Assembly: GCA_949284575.1 (NCBI GenBank)
Contig: CASDWO010000100.1
Location: forward strand, 1 to 39,823
Direction: 5' to 3'
Source: an uncultured bacterium
Lineage (GTDB): Bacteria; Bacillota_I; Bacilli_A; RF39; UBA660
Length of the DNA: 39,823 nt
Shown: piece after piece, positions 1-8,258 of the stretch
How positions within the stretch are numbered: position 1 is the stretch's first letter
Layout: every line of letters starts with the position of its first letter
Position numbers and translations under genes: made by a program
The notes under the pieces: model-generated
Databases searched by the model: none
What the model saw: the letters and a program-made list of their open reading frames with translations, nothing else
What the model was told of the DNA's origin: nothing

Positions 1-136
1 CAAAACTTATTAGTTTTACATCTGTTGTATTTTCTGCTCCACTTCCATCAACTTGTCTAACAAACAAGAAAATACTAACACCAGCAAATATTATAAATTG
101 AATAATTTGGAATATTTTCCATCCACTTACTTTCAC
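1..136 (-). CDS. Partial membrane protein, N-terminus only
   Basis: Only the first 45 codons are in the window; the gene runs off the left edge. The start is a GTG at 136, preceded by GAGGAG on the minus strand about 7-8 nt upstream. The peptide begins VKVSGWKIF and then has a hydrophobic stretch (residues about 9-26) followed by polar residues, which fits one membrane segment or an uncleaved signal anchor. An ATG slightly further in is in another frame and closes quickly, so GTG is the best start. It lies downstream of the ABC permease at 252-1913 in the same orientation but has its own promoter-like -10 element. The family is not recognisable from so short a piece. Confidence 0.55.
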   Translation of the reverse strand, partial: MKVSGWKIFQIIQFIIFAGVSIFLFVRQVDGSGAENTTDVKLISF

Positions 137-161
137 TCCCTCACTCCTCTCGTATATATTA

Positions 162-170
162 ATTATATCA
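162..170 (-). promoter_or_regulatory. Extended -10 promoter element
   Basis: On the minus strand the sequence reads TGATATAAT, an extended -10 (TG-N-TATAAT), about 25 nt upstream of the GTG at 136. No good -35 is visible, which is acceptable for extended -10 promoters. Confidence 0.45.
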
Positions 171-215
171 TGAAAACACAATTTTTTCTTTACTTATACA
201 TTAATAACTAAATAA

Positions 216-241
216 AGAAAAAAACTAACAAAATATTAGTT
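216..241 (-). terminator. Rho-independent terminator after ABC permease
   Basis: Minus-strand stem AACTAA / TTAGTT with a 7-nt loop followed directly by a T-rich run. It ends the SdpRI-ABC transcription unit. Confidence 0.6.
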
Positions 242-251
242 CTTTTTCCAA

Positions 252-1913
252 TTAAGATATTTTACTTGCTAATTCATTTTGATTGTTATATAAATATTTG
301 TTTGCAACAAAAGTCGCTATAATAAATAAACATCCTAACATTGCAAGTCCTAAATATACATTAATATTTTTAAATAAATAAACCATTAATGCGATAATTA
401 CTATATTAATCATTGATAATAAAACAGGAAAAACCAAATTCATGTTCTGTTTAGCAACTGCATATTCCGAATCCCAATTTAACTTTGGTCTTTTTAGATC
501 TACAATAATCATTAAAATACTTTGTAATATACCCATTATAGTTGCAATTACAAACAAAATAACTAAAGTTAATACTGGAAGATGTAAAATATATTGTGCA
601 ATACCTAATGATATAACAATTGTTACAATATTCATAATTATATTAGGAATAATTTTATATATATATTGTTTATACAATGAAACAGGAATGTATTTCATAA
701 ATATAGCATTTGTACCTTCCCTTGAAATCGCTGTTATGGATATGTATATAAACATAGTGAAGAATTGTATAATTCCCAATATAATACCTATAATTAAAAA
801 TGAATTTGTTGGAGTATTACCTAACATTTTTATGGTTGATTCTGCTACTCCACCATCTCCATTTAAACTGGAATAAACAACGAAAACCATTAATATAGGA
901 ATCAAAATAGCTGGTAATAAACATTGTAATAAAAACACAGGATTTCTAGCTAATGTTTTAAATTCTTTACCAATATAGCTCTTATATAATTTACTATTTT
1001 GATATTTTTCTTGATTAATTTTCTTATTAGAAGTTGTTGTACTACTTCCAAATAAATTACCAATCAATCCTTTAAAATATAATTTTTGTGAAATAATCAA
1101 ATATAAAAATAGTCCAACTGCTGTAATTATAAAAGTTTTAAAAATGTTAATTACTACTATAAATAACGAATTTGTAGTTAATGCTTCTACCATATAATCT
1201 ACTGTTGGTACATATCCTTTCATTATCTCTATCATACCATTTGCTTGAACAACAGCTTGTGCCATTTCCTCATTAGTTAAATTATCTCTTGTTCCACTAG
1301 TCGCAACCGATATAGCAATTACAATTCCAATAAGTAATATAGATGCAATTAATTGAAATCTATTTCTATTTTTGGTAAATCTAGCAAAACTCATAATAAT
1401 CATAACAATTATACTTATTAACAAAATTGGTAATATTGGTAATAATATAACAGAGCAAATCATTGTAATATAATACAAAATTCCTGCATTTGTTAATACT
1501 CCGTACATAACTAAAGGAATTAATCCAAGTAAAAATATAATAACATATTCAATAATCAACATTACCCCAGTTCTAGCAAGGATTATTTGATAGGGTTTAA
1601 GTGGTAATGGCAATATATATTCATTATCTTTTGTAAAATATAGTATATTAATACTTGAAAATAAAGTTTGAAAAATGGCTAATCCAAAAATCATAAATAA
1701 AATCATACCAACGAATATTGTTTCTTGATGAATAGATATTAATCCATCTAACAAATTATAACTCAAAAAAATGATTAATCCTGCAAAATATAAAAATAAT
1801 ATTCCATAAATCAATATTTTGCTTTTTGACTTTGATGAAATTCCCATCCTTGCATCCATATTAGAAAAGGAATTTTTTAAAAATATTTTTGTTAATTTTA
1901 TAACCTTATCCAT
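252..1913 (-). CDS. ABC-2 type exporter permease, 553 aa
   Basis: Polytopic membrane protein with about 12 hydrophobic segments spread over 553 residues. It resembles the large 'putative ABC transporter permease' family in which a full-length permease pairs with a separate ATPase. It contains a soluble, polar stretch near residues 290-320 (TTTSNKKINQEKYQ) between the two halves. The start ATG at 1913 has an AGGAAGGTG ribosome binding site. The gene lies 21 nt downstream of the ATPase gene, which is its obvious partner, and the pair sits in one operon behind SdpI-like and SdpR-like genes. The substrate is not shown by sequence; the context suggests export of, or protection against, a peptide or lipid-active compound (inference). 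Confidence 0.75.
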   Translation of the reverse strand: MDKVIKLTKIFLKNSFSNMDARMGISSKSKSKILIYGILFLYFAGLIIFLSYNLLDGLISIHQETIFVGMILFMIFGLAIFQTLFSSINILYFTKDNEYILPLPLKPYQIILARTGVMLIIEYVIIFLLGLIPLVMYGVLTNAGILYYITMICSVILLPILPILLISIIVMIIMSFARFTKNRNRFQLIASILLIGIVIAISVATSGTRDNLTNEEMAQAVVQANGMIEIMKGYVPTVDYMVEALTTNSLFIVVINIFKTFIITAVGLFLYLIISQKLYFKGLIGNLFGSSTTTSNKKINQEKYQNSKLYKSYIGKEFKTLARNPVFLLQCLLPAILIPILMVFVVYSSLNGDGGVAESTIKMLGNTPTNSFLIIGIILGIIQFFTMFIYISITAISREGTNAIFMKYIPVSLYKQYIYKIIPNIIMNIVTIVISLGIAQYILHLPVLTLVILFVIATIMGILQSILMIIVDLKRPKLNWDSEYAVAKQNMNLVFPVLLSMINIVIIALMVYLFKNINVYLGLAMLGCLFIIATFVANKYLYNNQNELASKIS

Positions 1914-1934
1914 AAATAAACACCTTCCTAAGAA

Positions 1935-2657
1935 TTATTTTTCTGTTATTTCTAAGAATAATTTTTCCAAGGATGTTTCTTCTTTGAATTTTTGTTTCAT
2001 TTCATCAAATGTACCTACGAAAACCAATTTACCATTGTTTATAATTCCTACTCTATCACATAACTTTTCAGCCACTTCTAATATGTGAGTAGAAAAGAAA
2101 ACTGTTTTTCCAGATTTTGCGTGTTCACGCATCATTTCTTTCAAATCATAAGAAGATTTTGGATCTAAGCCCGTCATCGGTTCATCTAATATCCAATTTT
2201 TTGGTTCAGAAAGCAAAGCTCCACATATAACAATTTTTTGCCTCATACCATGAGAATAACTTTGAATTTGATTATTTAATTGATTATATATTCCAAACTT
2301 TTTTGTAAGTTCTTCTATTCTTTCTCTTCGCTTATCTTGTGGTACATCATATATATCAGCCATAAATAATAAATATTCAATGCCTTTTAGTTTTAAAAAC
2401 ATATCTGGACTATCTGGCACAAATCCAAAACTTTTCTTTGCCTCTAATGGATTGCTTTTTATACTTTTTCCATCTATTAAAATATCTCCCTCATCAATAT
2501 TTAAGATTCCTGTTATCATTCTTATAGTTGTTGTTTTTCCTGCTCCATTTGGACCTAAAAAACCAAATATCTCACCATTTTTTACATCTAAATTCAAATT
2601 ATCAACTGATTTTTTCCCTTTAATATACGATTTAGAAACATTTTTTATTTCAATCAT
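1935..2657 (-). CDS. ABC transporter ATP-binding protein, 240 aa
   Basis: Complete nucleotide-binding domain: Walker A GPNGAGKTT at about residues 35-43, Q-loop region GFVPDSPD, signature SHGMRQK near 135, Walker B NWILDEP with the following MTGLDP, and the switch histidine in FFSTHILE. It is of the DRA/CcmA-like exporter type that pairs with ABC-2 permeases. It hydrolyses ATP at the inner face of the membrane to power the permease encoded just downstream. The reading frame overlaps the end of the SdpI-like gene by 8 nt, so translation is probably coupled. The ATG at 2657 follows a GAGGGGAAG ribosome binding site. Confidence 0.88.
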   Translation of the reverse strand: MIEIKNVSKSYIKGKKSVDNLNLDVKNGEIFGFLGPNGAGKTTTIRMITGILNIDEGDILIDGKSIKSNPLEAKKSFGFVPDSPDMFLKLKGIEYLLFMADIYDVPQDKRRERIEELTKKFGIYNQLNNQIQSYSHGMRQKIVICGALLSEPKNWILDEPMTGLDPKSSYDLKEMMREHAKSGKTVFFSTHILEVAEKLCDRVGIINNGKLVFVGTFDEMKQKFKEETSLEKLFLEITEK

Positions 2658-3294
2658 TACTTCTTCCCCTCACTTTTCTATCTTTATGAAATAAATATAT
2701 TGAATACATAACTAATACTACAGCAAATATTATAATAACTCCTACCAATGCAAATGATACCAATGGATTTAAAAATGTAGATATTACAAATAATAGTCCC
2801 ATAACTACAAAGAAATATGCTACAGGTCTTTTAATTTTTTCCCAATGTTCTTTTCTCATATATGTTAACTGAAATTTATTAGGTATCGTTTTGGGAAGAT
2901 AATTTCCTAATATTGTAAATAGTATTCCTAAAGTAATACAAACAATCATTCTCATATCCAAGTTTATTCCCGTACCATAAGCTATCATTGTTAAATAACA
3001 CACTATTCCAATAATTGGTATTATCCATTTATAAATTGAAATATATTTTTTATTTTGCCTTTTTTGTTCTAATAAATCACTAAAAATACAACAAACTATT
3101 TGTAATAAGGTCATAAATATAGGAATTCCAAACAAAGCAAATTCTTTTGATGCATATTCATTAGGCTCATTATTTATCCCAAAATGTACTGCCATTTGAT
3201 CTGGTAATTTTTCGTATAAAACTATTCCAAAAATTATTGGAATTATACAGATTAAACTTGTTATGATTAAAATTTTCCAATCAATTTTTTTCAT
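2650..3294 (-). CDS. SdpI-like membrane protein (DUF1648 + SdpI)
   Basis: A membrane protein of about 214 residues with six likely membrane segments. The N-terminal part carries a DUF1648-like signature (LPDQMAVHFGINNEPNEYASK), and the second half has the SdpI-type pattern GNYLPKTIPNKF followed by EHWEKIKR. In B. subtilis SdpI gives immunity to the SdpC toxin and titrates the repressor SdpR at the membrane. Here the gene overlaps an SdpR-like ArsR gene by 14 nt, the same pairing. I chose the ATG at 3294 because AGAGGAAG lies 6 nt before it; an in-frame upstream Met would add nine basic residues with a poorer site. No sdpC-like toxin gene is seen, so this may be an orphan immunity cassette serving the downstream ABC transporter. 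Confidence 0.8.
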   Translation of the reverse strand: MKKIDWKILIITSLICIIPIIFGIVLYEKLPDQMAVHFGINNEPNEYASKEFALFGIPIFMTLLQIVCCIFSDLLEQKRQNKKYISIYKWIIPIIGIVCYLTMIAYGTGINLDMRMIVCITLGILFTILGNYLPKTIPNKFQLTYMRKEHWEKIKRPVAYFFVVMGLLFVISTFLNPLVSFALVGVIIIFAVVLVMYSIYLFHKDRKVRGRSND

Positions 3295-3580
3295 TCTTAT
3301 CTTCCTCTTTCTTATTATCATTATTTACAAATTGATAAACCCATACCAATATATCTTCAAAAACCGATGTATTAAGTTCATAGTAAATATAGTTTTTATA
3401 TTTTTCTTCTCTAATCAAATCTACTCTTTTCAAATAAGACAAATGATAGGATACAGACGCATTGGTTATATTAAATTCCTTTGCTATATCTCCAGCTGTC
3501 ATTTTACCTTTTTTCAGCATCTCTAATATATTTCTTCTAATAGGATCTGATATAGCTTTTAAGGTTTCAGAAATTTCAAT
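3281..3580 (-). CDS. SdpR-like ArsR-family autorepressor
   Basis: Winged-helix ArsR-family repressor of about 100 residues. The core KAISDPIRRNILEML, then MTAGDIAKEFNITNASVSYHLSYLK, then NYIYYELNTSVFEDILVWV closely matches the layout of B. subtilis SdpR. No metal-binding cysteine pairs are present, so it is not a metal sensor of the classic ArsR type. The start is unusual: the only canonical in-frame codon (GTG at 3589) lies inside the ribosome binding site GAGGTGAT. The codons at proper spacing are two ATT codons at 3583 and 3580 (5 and 8 nt after GAGG); I place the start at the second, but GTG 3589 cannot be excluded. It overlaps the sdpI-like gene by 14 nt and is preceded by two palindromes that probably are its own operators. 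Confidence 0.8.
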   Translation of the reverse strand: MEISETLKAISDPIRRNILEMLKKGKMTAGDIAKEFNITNASVSYHLSYLKRVDLIREEKYKNYIYYELNTSVFEDILVWVYQFVNNDNKKEEDKNEKN

Positions 3581-3593
3581 AATTATCACCTCG

Positions 3594-3617
3594 CTATTTA
3601 GACATTTGTCTAAATAG
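3594..3617. promoter_or_regulatory. Operator 1, perfect 11+2+11 palindrome
   Basis: CTATTTAGACA, then TT, then TGTCTAAATAG: a perfect inverted repeat with 11-nt arms. It lies between the -10 element and the ribosome binding site of the SdpR-like gene, where bound repressor would block transcription. Confidence 0.75.
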
Positions 3618-3646
3618 ATTTTATCTTATTATATATATAAAGTCAA
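3618..3646 (-). promoter_or_regulatory. Promoter of the sdpRI-ABC operon
   Basis: On the minus strand TTGACT (3641-3646), a 17-nt spacer and TAAAAT (3618-3623). It sits exactly between the two palindromic operators. Confidence 0.75.
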
Positions 3647-3648
3647 TA

Positions 3649-3672
3649 CTATTTAGAAAGTTATCTAAATAG
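3649..3672. promoter_or_regulatory. Operator 2, imperfect copy
   Basis: Second copy of the palindrome just upstream of the -35: left arm CTATTTAGA and right arm TCTAAATAG match operator 1 over 9 nt each, with a changed centre. The centres of the two copies are 55 bp apart, which would allow looping or cooperative binding. Confidence 0.65.
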
Positions 3673-3678
3673 TTCCCA

Positions 3679-3710
3679 AAAAAATTAGTATGATTTCATA
3701 CTAATTTTTT
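3679..3710 (-). terminator. Terminator after the Bce-VanZ-YxeA operon
   Basis: Inverted repeat with 14-nt arms (AAAAAATTAGTATG and its complement) around an ATTT loop, with A and T tracts on both sides. It could work on both strands, but the minus-strand YxeA gene ends just before it. Confidence 0.65.
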
Positions 3711-3724
3711 ATATTTTATTTCAT

Positions 3725-4069
3725 TTATTCATATTTTTCTTGTACTTTATCAGGTAATTCGCTAAATTGTACTTCTTCCCAAGATTTAACTCCTCTTGTT
3801 AACATTACATCAAGTTTTAAATAAGCATCATCCTTTAATTCTCTGCTTGTTTTAAAAATTACTTCCTTTGAATTACCCTTTTCATTATAAGCATCTAGTG
3901 TGTATTCATATCTCATATCACCAGAATCCAATTGTTCTACCTTAGTATTATCAATTTTAGTATAATAAGTAGATTCTTGATAGAATAATAACCAGAATAT
4001 TACAAAGAATACTGCAATGACAACAACAATACCAATACCAGCAAATATCTTTCCTTTAATGTTTTCCAT
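3725..4069 (-). CDS. YxeA family protein (DUF1093), 114 aa
   Basis: Small exported or membrane-anchored protein: hydrophobic segment at about residues 7-29, then a YxeA/DUF1093 domain with the family pattern YYTKID, YEYTLDAYNEKGNSKEV, KDDAYLKLDV and KSWEEVQFSELPDKVQEKYE. YxeA-family genes of B. subtilis and relatives often stand next to BceAB-type peptide transporters; the molecular role is not firmly known. I chose the ATG at 4069 because GGAGG lies about 8 nt upstream; a longer frame starting at 4102 lacks such a site. The gene overlaps the end of the VanZ-RDD gene by 14 nt and is the last gene before the terminator at 3679-3710. Confidence 0.75.
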   Translation of the reverse strand: MENIKGKIFAGIGIVVVIAVFFVIFWLLFYQESTYYTKIDNTKVEQLDSGDMRYEYTLDAYNEKGNSKEVIFKTSRELKDDAYLKLDVMLTRGVKSWEEVQFSELPDKVQEKYE

Positions 4070-5186
4070 CTTTTCGCCTCCTATCTTTTTCTTTAACTTC
4101 ATCTATTGTACTTAAATAAGTAATTTTAAATGCTTTATCGTAATAAATTCTTCCATTTTTAAGCAATAAGAATATATTTACCAAATAGAAAAGAATAATA
4201 ATTATAAAGCACCCTAAATATACCCAAATTGAAGGTACTGCACTCAAATCTATATTATTAACTATTATCATTCCTGTTGCTAATATACAAACTGGTAACA
4301 TAAAATAATAAAGGTAATTAAATATGTTTTTTAAAATCAATCTAATAAATGTCATATTAGGAAAAGTAACTTTTACATTTAAGAAATTACTAGCAATCGT
4401 TTTACCATTCCAAAAATAAGGTATTACTCCATAATAAATTATAAAAGATACAAGTGTCATAAATAATGTTCCAGAGAATAATGATAATATAGTAGATAAA
4501 CAAAGATATACAAATCCATCTAAGAAAAATAATGTAATTCTTCTAAATCCTGATACTCTTCTTCCATCTTCAATCGTTTCTTCATCTATTTCATCTCTTG
4601 TAGGAAGAAAGTCATCTACTATTCCCATTATAAAATAACCAATTATTCCACCTAGTGTATTTGTTATTAAATCATCAACATCACAAAGTCTATATGGTCT
4701 TGGATATATACCATAAAGTCCTGTTAGTTGTGTAAATTCAAAGAATAGAGAAAGAAGTAGAGTTAACATAAAAGTCTTTTTTAAACTGCATTTATAGTAA
4801 TATCTTAAATACATTCCAAAAGGTATAGTCATTACAACATTAAATAGCATTGTATAAACACTAGGATGAGATAATGTAGAAATATATGTTGATGGATCTA
4901 ATATATTAAAATTTGTTTCTCTTGCTATATCTCCAATAAATGAAAATGGTATTAATTGTATTGTTCTACTAGTCATATTTGCCACTTCTTCTCTACTCGG
5001 AAGTGGGAGTATTACTAGAAAATACATTGTAATTAAATAAAGTATAAATGAATAAATTATTAAAACTCTAAATTTATTTATAGAACCATATTTATGGTAC
5101 TGATGTAGTATAAAAGGAATGGTAAATAAGAAAGCAATAATCGGAAATACAATAATTGCTGTTTTTATTGATTCTAAATAACTCAT
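4056..5186 (-). CDS. VanZ-RDD fusion membrane protein
   Basis: A protein of about 376 residues with two membrane modules. Residues about 30-200 are VanZ-like (FNVVMTIPFGMYLRY, then FFEFTQLTG and RLCDVDDLITNTLGGIIGY), the family linked to teicoplanin and lipoglycopeptide tolerance. After a charged linker (about 200-220) the C-terminal half looks like an RDD domain (RITLFFLDGFVYL, then WNGKTIASNFLNVKV). The likely start is ATG 5186; TTG 5195 is an alternative. Neither has a visible Shine-Dalgarno sequence, so translation probably relies on coupling with the 44-aa gene that ends 28 nt upstream. Position in the Bce operon suggests a role in envelope defence (inference). Confidence 0.75.
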   Translation of the reverse strand: MSYLESIKTAIIVFPIIAFLFTIPFILHQYHKYGSINKFRVLIIYSFILYLITMYFLVILPLPSREEVANMTSRTIQLIPFSFIGDIARETNFNILDPSTYISTLSHPSVYTMLFNVVMTIPFGMYLRYYYKCSLKKTFMLTLLLSLFFEFTQLTGLYGIYPRPYRLCDVDDLITNTLGGIIGYFIMGIVDDFLPTRDEIDEETIEDGRRVSGFRRITLFFLDGFVYLCLSTILSLFSGTLFMTLVSFIIYYGVIPYFWNGKTIASNFLNVKVTFPNMTFIRLILKNIFNYLYYFMLPVCILATGMIIVNNIDLSAVPSIWVYLGCFIIIILFYLVNIFLLLKNGRIYYDKAFKITYLSTIDEVKEKDRRRKDGKH

Positions 5187-5214
5187 ATTCAGCAAGAGGG
5201 ATTAGCAAAAAACA

Positions 5215-5349
5215 CTAATTCTTTTTCTTACCTTTCACTATTGCTACTATAATAATAACTAAAATTACAAAACCAATAGGAATTAAAATTGGTAACCAAG
5301 TGTCTTCTACACTTTGCCAAACAGCACTCCAATTATAAGCCAAAAACAT
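5215..5349 (-). CDS. 44-aa single-pass membrane peptide in Bce operon
   Basis: Short gene with a strong AAAGGAGAGG ribosome binding site. The peptide starts MFLAYNWSAVWQSVEDTW, continues with a single hydrophobic segment (about residues 19-38, rich in Ile and Val), and ends in a basic tail KGKKKN. The start lies 2 nt after the TAA of the BceB-like permease gene, so the two are likely translated together. The tryptophan-rich N-terminal helix and basic cytoplasmic tail suggest a small regulatory subunit or accessory peptide of the transporter; I do not recognise a family. A canonical ATG, an ideal ribosome binding site and a tight fit between two operon genes make it real in my view. Confidence 0.7.
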   Translation of the reverse strand: MFLAYNWSAVWQSVEDTWLPILIPIGFVILVIIIVAIVKGKKKN

Positions 5350-5351
5350 TT

Positions 5352-7403
5352 TTACCTCTCCTTTATAATATTTTTACTGCATAAATATGTAATTATAAAA
5401 TATCCACCATATACAAAGACAATAATTCCTGCTGTCATGATAATTGATTTTAATAATTCGCCTTTACCAAATGTTTCTAATAAATAAAGACAGAATTTAA
5501 TACCAAATATAGAATGAATAATTGCAATAATCAATGGGAACAAGAAGAATATTCCAATTTGTCTAAATAGAGCTTTATTAAGCATTTTCTCATCAGTTCC
5601 TATTTTTCTTAACATTCTAAATCTTTCTTTATTATCGGTAGATTCTGATAATTCTTTTAGTGCTAAAATGGCTGCACTAGCAATTAAGAAGATAATTCCA
5701 AGATATAAACCAATAAATGTGATCATAGCTCCAAGTCCAATACTACCTTCATATAAAGATAATTTTGTACTTGCTTGTATATCGGTATTTGGAGAATAAG
5801 AGCTTTTATCCAATCCAATAATCATATCTTCTATTTTTTGTTTGCCCTGATCATCATTTGCATTGTAATTAGCAACTAATATACCTGTTTCCCTAGTCAT
5901 ATTTTCTAAAACTTCATCAGGTACAACAAATATTCCCGTGTTAATATGATTACTTGACATATAGACAAATCCATTAACACATTCATTATATTTTGGTGTT
6001 AAACTGACTTCATTTATAGTAATTGGTGTACCTTTTTCCAAACTTCGATTTCTAATATCAGTCCAAAAGTCAACATCAGAAATAATAATATATTCATCAT
6101 CATCTACATAAACAGGATCTAATCCATATAATTTTGCAAGTTTATTATAATCACTTTCCTTAATAAACGTTTCAGCATCATCATAATATAAATATGGAAA
6201 TTCTTTAACTAGTTCATCGTAAACAGAACCTAAAGTATTTTTAATCAAAATATCATTACTAGCATATAAATCAAACTCTATAACATCTTTAAAATATTTA
6301 TCTGTATCAAAACCTAATCTATCTAATGTTTCACTAACTGATATTTTAGAATCATCTATAATCTCTGGAGAATAACCAGAATCAGCTGATATATCCATTG
6401 TTTTATCAAGTTGTATATCAACAGGAGCTAAAGTTTTTAAATTGCTTGTCATTGAATTTCTAATTGAAATAGCACCTGATAACACACATATTGTAAAAAA
6501 CAACATCAAACATATAATAGTCATTGAAAATACTGTTGTGTTAATCTTGCTACTAAATTGTCTTAAGGTGAAACTATTTAAACCTTTGTAATAAACATTC
6601 TTCATACTCATAAATAACTTGAGTAATAATCCAGATAAAGACCAGAAGATAAAGAATGTTGATACAGCCCCTAAAGCTATTGGAATTAATATTTTATCAG
6701 CTGTTTGCATATCTGTTACTCCACCAGTTACACACCAGTAAGCATAACCTAATGCACTAACAGAAACAATAAATACAATTACACATAACCACGGATTTTT
6801 TAATTTTACTTTTTCAGACTTTTTATTTGCATTTAATAAATCAATTAATTTACAACGACTGACATTATATGTATTAAAAATCATGACTAAGATATACATT
6901 ACACTAAAATATATAAGTGTTTTTATACAAGCTGATGATGAAAAGACAAACTCAAATTCAGTCATATTTGCTTCAAACATATTCGCAACAAGTAAGCTCA
7001 TCACTTGCGATAATGCAGTTCCGAGTACCAAGCCAACTACTAATGATATACAACCAACAATTAAAGTTTCAAAAAATAATATTAAAGATATTTTTCTTTT
7101 ACTCATACCTAAAGTTAGATATATACCAAATTCTTTATTTCTTCTTTTCATCAAAAATCTATTTGCATATATAATCAAAAAACCTAATATAAATGCCACG
7201 AAAACACTTACACCAGAAAGCATACTTGTCATTAAATCAATAATCTCATAAGTAGATTCTGATACTTGCATCATAACTGTTTGACTATCGATCGCATTAA
7301 ATATATAAAATATTGCAACACCTAATATTAAAGTAAAAAAGTAGATGGCGTAGTCTTTTATACTTCTCGCAATATTTTTAAAGGATAACTTAAAGAGCAT
7401 CAT
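5352..7403 (-). CDS. BceB-like ABC transporter permease (FtsX family), 683 aa
   Basis: Large peptide-resistance permease. The layout matches BceB/YvcS: an N-terminal membrane helix, a block of three helices with the FtsX-type segment RRNKEFGIYLTLGMSKRKI (about residues 90-110), more helices to about 300, then a large extracytoplasmic domain (about 330-545) between helices 7 and 8, and a final three-helix FtsX block. These transporters free cell-wall lipid targets from peptide antibiotics such as bacitracin, and they also act as the sensor for the partner histidine kinase. The start overlaps the ATPase gene by 14 nt. The ligand cannot be told from sequence. Confidence 0.88.
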   Translation of the reverse strand: MMLFKLSFKNIARSIKDYAIYFFTLILGVAIFYIFNAIDSQTVMMQVSESTYEIIDLMTSMLSGVSVFVAFILGFLIIYANRFLMKRRNKEFGIYLTLGMSKRKISLILFFETLIVGCISLVVGLVLGTALSQVMSLLVANMFEANMTEFEFVFSSSACIKTLIYFSVMYILVMIFNTYNVSRCKLIDLLNANKKSEKVKLKNPWLCVIVFIVSVSALGYAYWCVTGGVTDMQTADKILIPIALGAVSTFFIFWSLSGLLLKLFMSMKNVYYKGLNSFTLRQFSSKINTTVFSMTIICLMLFFTICVLSGAISIRNSMTSNLKTLAPVDIQLDKTMDISADSGYSPEIIDDSKISVSETLDRLGFDTDKYFKDVIEFDLYASNDILIKNTLGSVYDELVKEFPYLYYDDAETFIKESDYNKLAKLYGLDPVYVDDDEYIIISDVDFWTDIRNRSLEKGTPITINEVSLTPKYNECVNGFVYMSSNHINTGIFVVPDEVLENMTRETGILVANYNANDDQGKQKIEDMIIGLDKSSYSPNTDIQASTKLSLYEGSIGLGAMITFIGLYLGIIFLIASAAILALKELSESTDNKERFRMLRKIGTDEKMLNKALFRQIGIFFLFPLIIAIIHSIFGIKFCLYLLETFGKGELLKSIIMTAGIIVFVYGGYFIITYLCSKNIIKER

Positions 7404-8157
7404 TTAAATCCCCACCTAAAAGGGTTACAACATCTATAATTTTATCAAAAAATTCTTTCCTAGAATCACTACCTCTATGTAGTTCGTTAAAGATTTTACC
7501 ATCCTTGATAAATATTACACGACTTGCATAACTGGCTGTAAAAGCATCATGTGTAACCATAAGAATTGTTGCCATTAATTCTTTGTTTAAATATGTAAAT
7601 CTTTCAAGTAACATTTTTGCTGATTTAGAATCTAATGCTCCTGTTGGCTCATCTGCTAAAACAAGTTTTGGATTTGTAATTATTGCTCTAGCTGATGCTA
7701 CTCTTTGCTTTTGTCCTCCACTCATTTGATACGGATATTTCTTTAAAACATCCTTAATATCAAGTTCCTTTGCAACTTTATCAATTCTTTTTGCAATGTC
7801 ACTAGCACTTACATTTTGAATAGAAAGAGCTAAAGCAATATTCTCATAAGCAGTCAGAGTATCAAGTAAATTAAAGTCTTGAAAAATAAAACCTAATTCT
7901 TCTCTTCTAAATTTATTTAATTTATTACCCTTTAATTTTGTAATGTCTTCTCCATCTACATAGATGTGTCCACTTGTTACTCTATCTATTGTAGATATAC
8001 AATTTAAAAGAGTTGTTTTTCCTGATCCACTTGCTCCCATGATAGCAACAAACTCACCCTTATCTACTTCAAATGAGATATTGTCAATTGCTTTGGTAAG
8101 ACTAGATCTACTACCGTAATATTTTTCAACTTTATCAATCTTTAAAATATTTTCCAT
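7390..8157 (-). CDS. BceA-like ABC ATPase, 255 aa
   Basis: MacB/LolD-type nucleotide-binding domain: Walker A GASGSGKTT (about residues 41-49), signature MSGGQKQR, Walker B LVLADEP followed by TGALDSKSAK, and H-loop MVTHDAFTA. The C-terminal tail (ELHRGSDSRKEFFDKIIDV) is typical of BceA/YxdL proteins. It energises the BceB-like permease encoded downstream with a 14-nt overlap. The ATG at 8157 follows AAAGGAGA. The gene has its own control region (8158-8258) holding the same inverted repeat as is found before the response-regulator gene, so induction by the local two-component system is likely. Confidence 0.92.
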   Translation of the reverse strand: MENILKIDKVEKYYGSRSSLTKAIDNISFEVDKGEFVAIMGASGSGKTTLLNCISTIDRVTSGHIYVDGEDITKLKGNKLNKFRREELGFIFQDFNLLDTLTAYENIALALSIQNVSASDIAKRIDKVAKELDIKDVLKKYPYQMSGGQKQRVASARAIITNPKLVLADEPTGALDSKSAKMLLERFTYLNKELMATILMVTHDAFTASYASRVIFIKDGKIFNELHRGSDSRKEFFDKIIDVVTLLGGDLNDAL

Positions 8158-8228
8158 AAAAATTCTCCTTTCTGCTACTAATTTTATGACAAAAAAGGGA
8201 CTTTGTCGTTATTCTAATATTACAGAAC

Positions 8229-8244
8229 ATTACAATTTCGTAAT
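8229..8244. promoter_or_regulatory. Putative BceR-like operator before bceA
   Basis: On the minus strand ATTACGAAATTGTAAT, an inverted repeat ATTAC-N6-GTAAT. Thirteen or more of 16 positions match the element at 9987-10002. It lies about 70 nt upstream of the BceA-like start codon, a fitting place for a response-regulator site. Confidence 0.6.
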
Positions 8245-8258
8245 ACCAAAAATACTTA

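Noticed and set aside
442-876. Plus-strand open frame of 144 codons
   Set aside because: It is the antisense shadow of the ABC permease gene and lacks a ribosome binding site.
6883-7251. Plus-strand open frames opposite the BceB-like gene
   Set aside because: Low-complexity shadows of a clearly real gene on the other strand.
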